Assembly: GCF_019112545.1 (NCBI RefSeq)
Contig: NW_025064953.1
Span: forward strand, 1 to 64,000
From: Guyanagaster necrorhizus
Lineage: Eukaryota > Basidiomycota > Agaricomycetes > Agaricales > Physalacriaceae
DNA: 64,000 nt
Direction: 5' to 3'
This document shows positions 35,776 through 45,731 of this stretch, in pieces. A program made the position numbers and the translations under genes. The notes under the pieces were generated by a model. The model was not told where the DNA came from. It was given only the letters and a program-made list of their open reading frames with translations, and did no database searches. How positions within the stretch are numbered: the stretch's first letter is position 1; each line of letters opens with the position of its first letter.

Positions 35776-36168
35776 GTATTGTATTTTTTCCTGTCCTCAG
35801 TTTTTTCTGGGTTTTTTCTAAAGCAGTCCTCTCCTGTTAACCTGCCCGGCGGAGGCCCAGCATGTTCACCCGAGTGGCGGCCGTGCTGCTCATCCTGCAC
35901 ATCCTCTTGTTCTTCGTCGGACGTACGTTGGTCGCTCCAGCCGACGCAATACACACTCTTATTCGATTCTTTAGAAGAGGAAAAGAAAAGGTGCAGTTTA
36001 TCCTTTCAATGTCCCTTCAGTGCTAAACATTCCCTAGCAGGAGACAGCGGTTGCGAATGGCCTGTCCCCCACGCACCTCGACATTGATCACTGCGCTTAA
36101 TTACAAGAGGGGGGTATTATTCTGGAACAGCGAAAACCAATCTGCTGCAGCAACAAAAGCGGCAAAGC
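35776..36168 (+). other. spacer with small hydrophobic open frame
   Basis: A short frame from ATG 35,862 has a strongly hydrophobic run (A-A-V-L-L-I-L-H-I-L-L-F-F-V-G) followed by a basic tail. It could be a single-pass membrane peptide or chance. No homology is recognised. The stretch separates the GCN1 remnant from the SET-domain gene. Confidence 0.25.
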
Positions 36169-38251
36169 ATGGCTCAGGAGTCTCGAGATATTCAGACTTG
36201 GTCTTCTACGGATATCATCAATACCCGGAGGCGTTTTCGGGCGCAGGCGTATGAGGAGAAAATCGCATTAACAAAAGATGAACCCATTCCGATTTCAGAG
36301 AAATTGGTGGCGCTACTTTTTGATAAAAACGTTCCGCCACAAAAGCACCCTTCACCTGAAAATACGGACGGCGAGGAATCCGACGCTTCTGGGTCTTTGG
36401 ACACTGAACCAGACCCTCCGTCAACACCTCCCCCTTCGTCTAGGCTGAGGAATAGGACAGCCAACAACCCAGCGCCGTCCAGACACAGACTTCCAGGCTC
36501 AGGGGAAAGAGCACACTCGCCAACCGCATCGACTATATCGGCGTCATCCAAGATGAAGGGGAAAGAGAGGGAAGCACCAAGAAGTGACTACAGGATGCCT
36601 TCGACGTCTTCAGCATCCGCTGGCGAAGACGGGGCCACTCGGTTACTCCTACACAGGTCCACAAGGCGAGACGGTTCTCTCAACATCCGAGAACTTTCTG
36701 CATCAATACGTTCTCCCCATTCAAGAATTATCGGAGCCTCTCATTCTTTCGAGGTCGTCACCAGCGCTAGACCTGCTCGACTCGTCTCAATTGCGCGACC
36801 TTTGGCTACCCAGACCCCGGCCTCGTAAATCCTATTCACGGCGTTTGATAGCAAGCAAAAGCGATGGTTGACAGCCTCGGAAGCATGCTTGCCACGGCCT
36901 AGGAAATGTCTTGAGAAGCTACCATAAAGGCAAGTTCACATAAATCCCTTCTTGTTGAGTAGCTTAACACAGTTCTTATCAAGGCTTTCACAGCACGAAA
37001 TTCTGCAACGACATTGGACCCTTGAAGCAGCAAAAGCAGAAGCAGCTCCCATCACGTTCGTTAATCAAGTCGACGATGAAGAAACGCCCGAGCTAGCCAA
37101 GGATTTCATGTATCTGGAAAGGGAATACGTTCAGTACGTGACATTCTTCTTCTTCCAGTAATGTATCGACCATTTTCTCAGCGGTGCGGGCACCCCCGAC
37201 GTTGACGACACACTGCTCACCATCTGCACCTGCAGAACGTGCACCCACCCATCTGTGTGTGGTTTCCAGGCTGATTCCGAAGTCAAGAGGGCCAAGCAAA
37301 ACGGGGAAGAGGTTCAAGTGTTCACTCATTCCTTCAAGGTGGGAATACACTCTTTTCTGGCTACTCCTCTTTTACTGAGCGTCTCACAGGATTTATTCAC
37401 CTTCAACGTGGAAAGTCATGTCGCTGTTAGCGAGTGCAACAGGGTTAGCAAAAGCTCCATTCGGCTGAGAGACCTAACCTCATATGCTTCCAGCTCTGCC
37501 GCTGCGATATTAGCTGTATAAATCGCACAGCCCAGCGTCCTCGTCAAGTCCCTATTGAGGTGCTCAAGACAGAAAGGTGTGGCTGGGGTGTTCGCTCGTC
37601 GACTGATATGGAGCGGGGGAAGGTTATTGGGCTGTATACAGGGTAGGTCGTCATCTCGACTCTTGTTACTGTGTATTCACTGTTGTTAGTGTATGTACAT
37701 GCGCCGTTGCTTGCTCGTGTACTAATGACATCCTACAGGCCTCGGACTGTAGCCAACAAGTCATCGGACCAGTCATTTATCTTTGCGTTGGATTTCACAG
37801 AAGACGGGAGCGAACCTGAGGAAGGGACTTACAGCGTTGATTCAACATTGTATGGTGGGATACGTTTCCTCTCCTATCTTTTGAGTTTGGGCTGACACCC
37901 GATGGCGAAAGGAAACTGGACGCGTTTCTTGAAGTGAGTGTTCATGCACTCTGGGACCAAACACGGATAGACAAACATGTTCCCAATCATTCCTGTGATC
38001 TGACGCTGCAGATATATCAAGTCGTTTATGACACCATCTTTGAGGTATTCATCAGCTCTGCCTTCGTGGTGTTGATATTCACGCTGTTTCCGCAGATGAG
38101 GACACCTTATGTTGCCTTTGTGGCAGAGAAGAAAATATTCGCCGGCACCGAGTTCACGTTTGACTACTGCCCGTCGACAGCTGTCAAGAAGCGCAAGAGG
38201 GGGAATCGGTGCATGTGTGGAGCATCAAATTGTCGTGGATGGTTGGCTTGA
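36169..38251 (+). pseudogene. Suv39/Clr4-type histone H3K9 methyltransferase, probably disabled
   Basis: The order is a Ser/Pro-rich N-terminus (from ATG 36,169) and a linker with A-P-I-T-F-V-N-Q-V-D-D (37,048). A Cys-rich pre-SET follows (C-T-C-R-T-C, C-G-F, C-N-R, C-R-C-D-I-S-C, about 37,225-37,515). The SET domain has C-G-W-G-V-R (37,583), G-L-Y-T-G (37,630), N-W-T-R-F-L (37,912), H-S-C (38,000) and Y-V-A-F-V-A (38,110). The post-SET has C-M-C-G-A-S-N-C-R-G-W-L (38,212). Such enzymes methylate histone H3 lysine 9 in heterochromatin. Several GT-AG introns join the exons. Damage: an in-frame TAA at 36,826-36,828, and the intron before H-S-C ends in CAA instead of CAG, so the catalytic N-H-S-C motif may not be spliced in correctly. 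The P-N that usually follows N-H-S-C is also changed. Confidence 0.65.
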
Positions 38252-38303
38252 GATTTTCTTGACACTTTTTTTTTCATTATTGGCCAGACGCTTGATTGTT
38301 GTA

Positions 38304-40724
38304 TTATGTGTATAGGGGGGTAACTGTTGTATGTTCATAACTCGTGTACAGATATAAAAGACATTGATACTGTAGGTATATAATCCTGGCGATATTATGA
38401 TGGGTGTAAGAAAGTTTGAAGCTGGGTAGGTGGTCAGTCTTCGGCTGTTCGCCATAATGGTGGAGCAGTTGACGAAGCTGCTTGCGTGATATTTCAGTGC
38501 GATACAAGATCTCATCATCCGTACGCTTCCCGTCAAAATACTGATTGATGCTGGAACAAACGTCAGCACAATGGCCGCCTTTCAACTCGGCAAATGAACC
38601 TACTGATCAAATCGCTTAGCGATCTGCGCGTCCTTGCCCTCCGACATAGCTGAGAGCCACTGTCGCTGCAGAGGTGTCGTACGACTGGAGTCCTTGATTA
38701 TGGACGACGTCAAATGATCGTCATTCGTGTCCCATCCAGAATCCCACTCCTGTTCCTCCTCCTCGAATTCCTCTTGGTCGTCAGCATCCACTTGGCCCCT
38801 CTCAGATTCAGGAGATGGACGGTGTCGTGAATACGCGTGGGCAGCCTTCGGCGATAAAGAGAGCCACATCATTCCCGGTGCAATAGGAGACGAGTAGTCC
38901 GTGTCGGCGTCGGCTTCCCGGGAGAGCTTGCTCAGGCTTCTGTTGGCCTCCTCCGCCCGGGCTTTCTCAATGCGATGCTTGACGCGTAATTTGAGCTCCT
39001 TGGTGGCGAGTATGCGTACGCGGAGGTGGAGAGCGACGAGCAGGTCGCATTTGAGCATCCGTGAGATTACGCTTTGATACGATGGTGTGAAGGCCTTGGA
39101 CTGGACAACGACGTCGAAGAATTGGGTACCAGATGAGGTCGATATCGCAGAGAGTATTTCTGGAAGAGAAGAAACTGGTTGTTGGACAAATTCTCTCTCG
39201 AATTCCTCCGACAGTTGCGATATACTGCATCAACATGTCAAACACGTTCTCAGAAAGGCATCGCATCACGTACGGTGCCGGGAATTTCGGGGGAAGAATG
39301 AACAAAGTCTTCAATCCGGTGTGTACAATGTCGACAACCTTCGCTCGCCGATGTTGGACGAGCCAGCGAACGGTCGGGAACAACTGCGCCTCCAGGTCCC
39401 AGTCTAACAGAGAACCCATGTCGGCAAGTCTTTATATGACCGTTAGCATGAAAAGCGTATCTACCAATAAAAACTGAAACTCACGAAAGTGTAATCGCAG
39501 CAATCTCCATAAATTTTACGAGGCCTTCAATCAAGTTGTGATCGTTGCCGTCGATGTGAGGTGTTCTGAGGTTCAGGGAGTCATCCAACAACAGCAAACT
39601 TTTCCAAGGTGCCAACGCCGGAAGTTTCCAGCCAAAAGCCATTTCAGGTCCCCAACCCTGCCATTCTTCGCCCTCGGACTGATGGAGATCGTCATCTTCA
39701 GTATAGAGGATTCGATCCAGGAATGGCGGAAGCTGCAGCTCCAGAGGAATATTATTGATTGCGACGTAGGCCACCGAAGACAATTTTACAGGTTCATAAA
39801 GCGTTTTCATGGCCGGCGCTATAGATGAAACTTCTAAAGCCTGGGTCATAAAGTTTGAGAATGGTTCTCCTAATATCTGTAATTTTAGATGCTGGCAGAC
39901 AGGAACGACAGGAAACTAACTTTTTGCCATGCAGCTGTCCTTGAGCGAACCCAGTTTGTCACATTCTTCCTCGAAGAAATTTTGTAGGACTTGTTCTTGA
40001 AAAAGGACGGCAGTCATCGTGAAAACGATCTGTTCGTACACAATCTCTGTGATTGCCCGACGTAGAGGACGAAGGATGCGGTAGGTCGAGGACAATTACA
40101 AAATTGAAGGTCTGGAGCCAGGTTGACTTGGTTGGCGCCTTTTGCTGTAAAACTGGACTTTCTCAACATCGGACCCTGGACTTCTCGTCTCCCTCCCTCT
40201 GGCAGGACTCTCGGGTTTGAAGTGCCATTCACCATCCGCGTCATCGCAGACAGGGTGCCCGACAAAAGCGAGATCGTCGACAAGTAATTCACATTTCTGG
40301 TAGCACATAGACCTCTGGTGGCATAGAAGGGCCCGCTAGGAAGGACGACGAGCATCCGAAGAGGGCGTTGTATTCATCCTTGGCGGATGTAGAATCTAGA
40401 TCTTGGGTTGGCAAGTTCTTTCCGGAAAGAGGATGATATGATGAACGGGTCAAGGAAGTCGACCTGTCGCGCACGAATTGGGTACGTTTCCATGCGTATT
40501 CGGATTCGTTGATTTGCGCACGGAGTCGAAGGTCCGAAGGCTCCACAGCATCACTGTAGTTGGAAGCTCTCCATACATTATCGAACTGAATGAGTGACGA
40601 AGTATTCTCTGGATATGGATGGCTCAATCTTGGAAGACTCAGGATTTGCAGGCCACTGATACACGGGATTCGCCTCCTTTGCGGAGGTCGTCATGAGCAA
40701 AATGGCAAGCAATGTGTCTGCCAT
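38304..40724 (-). pseudogene. NPR3: NPR3-like (nitrogen permease regulator 3), frameshifted
   Basis: Starts M-A-D-T-L-L-A-I-L-L at 40,724 and runs leftward. Blocks typical of Npr3 are the C-Y-Q-K-C-E-L-L-V-D-D-L segment (about 40,300), V-L-D-L-P-H-P-S-S-S-T-S-G (about 40,100) and the Q-A-L-E-V-S-S-I-A-P-A-M-K-T-L-Y segment (39,840). Further left come L-L-D-W-D-L-E-A-Q (39,410), R-R-A-K-V-V-D-I-V-H (39,345) and Q-Y-F-D-G-K-x-T-D-D-E-I-L-Y (38,545). Npr3 acts with Npr2 in the SEACIT/GATOR1 complex that restrains TORC1 on amino-acid shortage. Introns at about 39,225-39,273 and near 38,560-38,610 splice cleanly, so the C-terminal half looks sound. The N-terminal half has at least three frame changes (about 40,650, 40,330 and 40,070), and the C-terminal tail is abnormal after L-L-H-H-Y. 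Single-base assembly errors could account for some of these. Confidence 0.75.
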
Positions 40725-41160
40725 CCTTCTAGAATATTGCTTTTGAACAGGCTATAAATGTTTCCTTAGTAGCTGTAATGAGCTGTCGTAAATTCTGCTC
40801 ACAGTAAAGTTACATGGAAGTTGCAAGATATAAAAGACGTGTCTTGGTCAACTAGGAGAAGATTTAGGAAAAGGAGACACCAATAGATAAAGTAGCACTT
40901 CCTAGCATTGGTCTCGTACACCGATTTTACGACGTGTACATGGACGTTCAATGCAAGTGGCCGTGATGGTTGAAGTCCAGATTTGAAAAATCTGATGACA
41001 CTGACCGGGCCGATCATCCGGGTCTGAAAAAAGTTCAATAAATCATATTGTGTCGCGGGTATGCATAAATGTAAAAGTACATATGCTTAGTAGAAGATGC
41101 ATGATAACAATTAAAGGGTCATGTCTAGCCTGATAACCAAAGCTTGTAACGAAGAGAGGT
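40725..41160. other. intergenic
   Basis: Divides the NPR3 remnant from the coiled-coil gene remnant. Both are on the minus strand, so this should hold the NPR3 promoter and the 3' end of the neighbour. The minus frame at 40,799-41,038 shows no domain. No clear TATA box. Confidence 0.4.
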
Positions 41161-42846
41161 CTAGGACATATCCAAGAGATCCTGATATTTACGGTTAACG
41201 GCCTGCGAAACCTTATTACCGGCATCCTCAATAACAGCACGAAGAGAATCGTCCATCACCGTGTTCAACAAGTTCCTCGATCTCCATTGGTCTGGATGGA
41301 ACGTCTGACGAGTCCTACGCATCAAAAGGAAGAGATCTCCTCGCACGCTCAAAGAATTTGTCGGCCAGCGTCCAATCTTCCAGCATACCCACATAAAATC
41401 GGTTCGGACTGATCAAAACAGGCCAAGGCACTCCCGAGGGCGTCAGGGGTTTAGACTCGGAGAATTGGGTCGTCTCGAATTCTTTCAAGACAAATAAAAC
41501 CCGATTTATCGCTTTCTGGTAGGACCACAGTTGACCGAGCGAGAGGTTCCAATTCTCCTCGTCTCGTCTGTGGCATCGTTCTTCTTCTGCCGTCATCGCC
41601 TCGCGCCATCTTTTTCTCCGTTCTCGCTCTTGACGCTCTTGTTCCTCCCGTTCGTTCTGGATAGCGCGTCCCTCCACTGCCTTCTTCTGCCTTTCTTCCT
41701 CAGCAGCCTGCTGCTTCTGATGTGTTTCTTCCTCCAGCGTCTGCTGCATCCTCTTCCTCGACGCTTCCAATTCCGCCTGACGTTGAGCCTCCATTCGCCT
41801 CGTCTCCTCCTCCTCCTCCGCTTCCCCCTCCTGGCGAGTGGCTTCGTGCCGTAGTTAAGGTACCTCTTGTTCCAGCACTTCGCGTTTCCAATAAGCGGCT
41901 TGAAGCTGCTCGGGAACATCGGAAACCTGGCTCTGACGATCGGAAACTAATGCTAGAGCATCGTCCCTTTCTTGTTCCTTCACCCGAGAGCTCATTTCTG
42001 CGGAACGAACGCGTTCATATTCATCCTAAATATCCAGAGCCAAAGCTTTACCCTCAGCCTTCTCCTTCTCCAAAACGGAGATCGCATGACGCGCGATCAC
42101 GTTGGCCGCTAGCGCACTATCTCGTTCCGCCGTCACACTGGAGGATGTTTCTTCGGCGACAGCATTGATCCGAACAACCAGGTCCTCCATTTCAGAACAT
42201 CTCCGCCGACACTGAGAGTGGGTATCGGCAAGACGACGCTTCAGCCGGGATTGTTCCGGCTGCTCCTCCTCAAGTTGTGCCTGCAACATCTCCCTTTCCC
42301 TGGCGGCGTCCAACAGTTTCTGCTCCAGACGAAGACGCGCAGCCTCGGAGCCGTGCAGTTTCAGCTCAATCTCTTTCGCGGCCTCCTTCAGGATATCAAA
42401 CTGACCCTTCCAATTGGCATGCTCTACCCGTAGATGGACCAAGTATTCGTTTCGACTCTGCTCCAACGCGTGTTGAACCTCGTTCTAGCTGACCATTCTG
42501 ATGATAGAGAAGGTCAACCTGCTCTTCGGGCTCCGCTGCTTTCAGATCGAAGGTGTGGGTTCGTTCGTGCTGTGCAAGAGGAGATCGTGGGAGAGTGGCG
42601 GTTACAGAACCATGGCTGTGGTCAAAGAAACTGTGCTTGGCATCGGGGGATGTCCTTCCCGACTGGTCGAAAGAGCTGTTGCACAGGGTGGATCTGTCGT
42701 CGCTCTCAAGGGACTAAAAACATCGCTTTCAGCCAAGAAACATGCTGCCAGGTGCATCCAACTTACGTCGAAAGTCGTCTGTGAATCAGATCTAGACTCG
42801 CCATCGTCTTCATCGTAAACGTATGGAACTTCCACCTCCGTGTCGT
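41161..42846 (-). pseudogene. coiled-coil protein with J-domain-like C-terminus, disrupted
   Basis: Acidic N-terminus (V-Y-D-E-D-D, 42,825), Ser-rich region, a long coiled coil rich in Glu, Arg and Gln (about 42,466-41,560), and a C-terminal module with R-R-T-R-Q-T-F-H-P-D-Q-W-R-S-R (about 41,310). In the family I recall from Agaricomycetes, this last part resembles a degenerate J-domain (F-H-P-D in place of H-P-D). Function unknown. Disruptions: a one-base frame change near 42,480, TAG near 42,024, TAA near 41,853 and a frame change near 41,340. Introns might explain one of these but not all. Confidence 0.6.
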
Positions 42847-43387
42847 GCTAACAGACGGAGTTCAGCAAAGACACCTAGCGACTATTGATAAGACCAACTC
42901 ACCGTAACATCCTCCTGGACCGACGCGTCTTGTCCACCAGTGATAGCCCAGTCACAGACTTACAGAAGTATCGAGTCGCGGTCAGCTAGCATGGACGTGA
43001 TGAACACTCGAGGTTACTTTGAATATGGCACTGGCAAGTCAGCAAACGCGCGGCAGCCGAACAAATTCCCTTGTGATCTTGACCGGCCCATGACGCACGG
43101 AGCCAACGCGGCGTAACCTAACCTAACACAATGTGCTCAGTTGCTTGTAGAAGGTTGAGTGAATCAGTCAAATAGGGTTGATTGCTGTACAGTTACCCGG
43201 GCATCGGCAAGATGGAAACGTTGTCCAAAGGTTCAGTACTAATAGAATGGGCATTGAACAATACGATAGCACTTTTGTCGTTTGGGGTATACCAAGATAC
43301 CAAGATATAAGCTACGAAGGAGACTTCCAGCTTTAGATACATTTACCGTAAGAATAACCAAAGCTACTCCACTGACGAACGACGCAT
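42847..43387. other. intergenic
   Basis: No coding frame. It contains a TAACCTAACCTAACAC stretch at about 43,111-43,126, only two repeat units and too short to call telomeric. It lies between two minus-strand genes. Confidence 0.4.
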
Positions 43388-45731
43388 CTATTCTGTAGAA
43401 ACCACCGCGGTAACGCCAATCTGCTTCAGAGACATGATAACAACCGACGTCACGTCCTCATCAGCCAAGCTGATCTTATCAGGATCCAATGCTTCGCCCC
43501 TCCGCCACTCAAACCCAGGATGTTCGTCATTGGACGTAAGCCTATTCCCTGGCCCCTCAGGATCGTCCTCTCCATCAGCATCCGACCCATATTCTATAAC
43601 TCCGGAGGAATCTATCGTCCGAATGGGCATAAACAAGGGCGCCTGCTGTCCGACGAACCTCCTCCGAGTCGTCTGAGCGTCCTTGTTCACCTCTTTCCTC
43701 GCAGGATCCACTTCTCTCAACAACGGATTGGTACCTAGCCCCCAGACAGGCTGAATCTCCCCAACGAACACTCTGGAACGCTGGACCAAGAGCGTATTGG
43801 AATTCCCATCCTCCGGAATATACGCAGTCCCAATTTTCTCCCCAGAAAACCCGTATATACTACCCCAGTATTTCACTGGACCCTGCTTACGTTCACTGAG
43901 CGGAGGTATAGTAGTCCAACCACCGAGGAGAGAAACATGTGGAGGGTCGCATCGTTGCACATGACGTTGGTGCCGGTGCTGTGTAGGAGCAAGGACGCGC
44001 GACGAAAGTGCACTGTGATCTGCACTACGTTCTTCCGTATACATTCCCTCAGCGTCCCTAGCCCTCCGTGACTTGAGTAATTTTCGCGTAGAACGTGACG
44101 ATGAAACTGACGGGCGGTCCGCTTCCACTGTACGTGAACGCGTGGGCAGTGCCCGCTTGGTCGAACCAACCCTCATTGAATGATACACCTCGCCTCTAGC
44201 CCTGGTGCAGATATCACATGTGCACGTATTGTTACACTTCGGACAAACGAAATCTTTCGCGTCGGCATCAAATTCCAAATTGTCGTACCTGAAAAGAAGT
44301 CAATGGCCATCCATCTGCTGAGAACGATCGACCCCACTTTATCTTAATGCACCTGACACAGTATGCCTTCCCGCACCCGCAATACACGGATGCTCGAAAC
44401 GAGCGGTTTCTGCACTGATGGCAAAAGGATTCCTTGTCCGTCACAGGCCACTCGGATCTCTTCCTCCGGTCGGGAGGGCGAAACCTTTTTTTCAGCTTTG
44501 GCGATGGATGAGGTTCGAGAGGGATCAGATCAATGCACGGACTACTGCTGTCTTCAAGAGAAGTCAAGTCCGACATCTCCCATTCATCCAGCATATTTTC
44601 TGCTTCAATTTGAACAGCAGGGGAAGGTGGGTTTGGTCCCCCACCCAAAAGAGACGGGTCGATAGTACCATTGTGCAGCGGTTCTGAGTCCTCTAACCAA
44701 AGGTGCGGTAAATCATCCTGCAAACGCGAATTGCCTTGGAGAGAAGAAGAATCGTGGAGGGGATCAAGCAGCTGCTCCTTTCCTTGAAACGACGTCGAGG
44801 AAGGGAAAGAAGTAGCTGAATTGTGAATAGGAGAATGATGTACAAGGGGAAAATGCGTCGTAGGACCAACTTGTGGCTCCGATAGACCTGTGTGGGGATC
44901 ATGGAAGACGGAATGATTGTCTTCGAGGTATACATAATTGTTGTCGAGGTTCGTATCGATATCGTATGCCGGAGAAAGCAAGATGTGGTTTTCAGGGACG
45001 GTGGGAACGGCGCTTTGTTTGCCTCCGGCCTTTGGAGACATAGGCGGGGTTGGTGGGGAAGTCCCGACGTCGACTCCAAGTCTCGAGCCCGCCTCAGGAT
45101 CATGCCATTCTATATCTTCGACAACACCATGGCCATTCAACCGTCTCCGGATGAACTGCAGGTTCATAGACAAAGCTTCTTCAGTAACGGTATCGGGATC
45201 ATCGTCTTGCATGGAGTATTCGTAGATCCCCTCGCGGGCATCGATGAGGCGCACATGCTCCAGAGTATCATCGTAGTAAACCGAGAAAGTCATGACTGGT
45301 TCCTGGTCGGGGCTGAGAAACTCCTGGATGGTCTTCGCGCGACAGTTGACTGACTTCATGCGTGCCCCAAATGAGTGTGTTCGCGGCCTGACGGACTCCA
45401 TTCGCTTGGAAGGCTTTGGCTTGACTTTTAGTTTCTTCGGCAATGGATCCCGGATAACGCTCGCCCTCCCGCTCACATCTGGACACCGATTATACTCGTC
45501 CACACCAGTAAGCACCTCATCCCTCTTGCTCTTCTTTCTCGGCGGCGGCGAAGACATACCCTCAGTTGACAGTTCACCCCGTTTTCTGGGTGATGAGCCA
45601 ACTTCGGCTTGTCTACTTGGACTTGGTTGCACCACCACTGAGATCTCGTCCTGAGAGCTATACGTTGGACTTTGTGCGCGTTTGCGTTTTATCATGAGCG
45701 GACGAAAGCTACTGCTGTAAGGGCCGTTCAC
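43388..45731 (-). CDS. zf-4CXXC_R1 (CDCA7-type) zinc-finger protein, 764 aa
   Basis: Two exons, 45,731-44,338 and 44,288-43,388, joined across a 49-base GT-AG intron. The spliced frame is 2,295 bases with no internal stop. The N-terminal 430 residues are Ser/Pro-rich with basic patches (for example P-P-P-R-K-K-S-K-R), suggesting nuclear location. A Cys-rich domain spans the intron: C-H-Q-C at about residue 437, C-G-C-G, C-V-R-C, then C-P-K-C and C-T-C-D-I-C at about 480-493. This pattern is the zf-4CXXC_R1 domain of the CDCA7 family. In animals and plants CDCA7 recruits the HELLS/DDM1 remodeller to support CpG methylation maintenance. Whether this fungal member does so is inference. It is one of only two genes in the right half that read intact. 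Confidence 0.88.
44289..44337 (-). other. intron of zf-4CXXC_R1 gene
   Basis: On the minus strand it begins GTGGGG and ends TTTTCAG. Splicing joins a split Lys codon, keeps the Cys pattern intact and merges two long open frames. Reading through the intron instead gives a stop after about 22 codons. Confidence 0.85.

Noticed and set aside
41531..42168. Long plus-strand frames opposite the coiled-coil gene
   Set aside because: They are reverse-strand shadows of the Glu/Arg-rich coiled coil; the minus-strand reading has the family motifs.
43105..43130. TAACCTAACCTAACAC as a telomere-type repeat
   Set aside because: Only two short units, inside normal gene-flanking DNA, and not the usual fungal TTAGGG pattern.
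44363..45654. Plus-strand frames over the zf-4CXXC_R1 gene
   Set aside because: Antisense shadows of a 764-residue intact minus-strand gene with the Cys motif and a clean intron.
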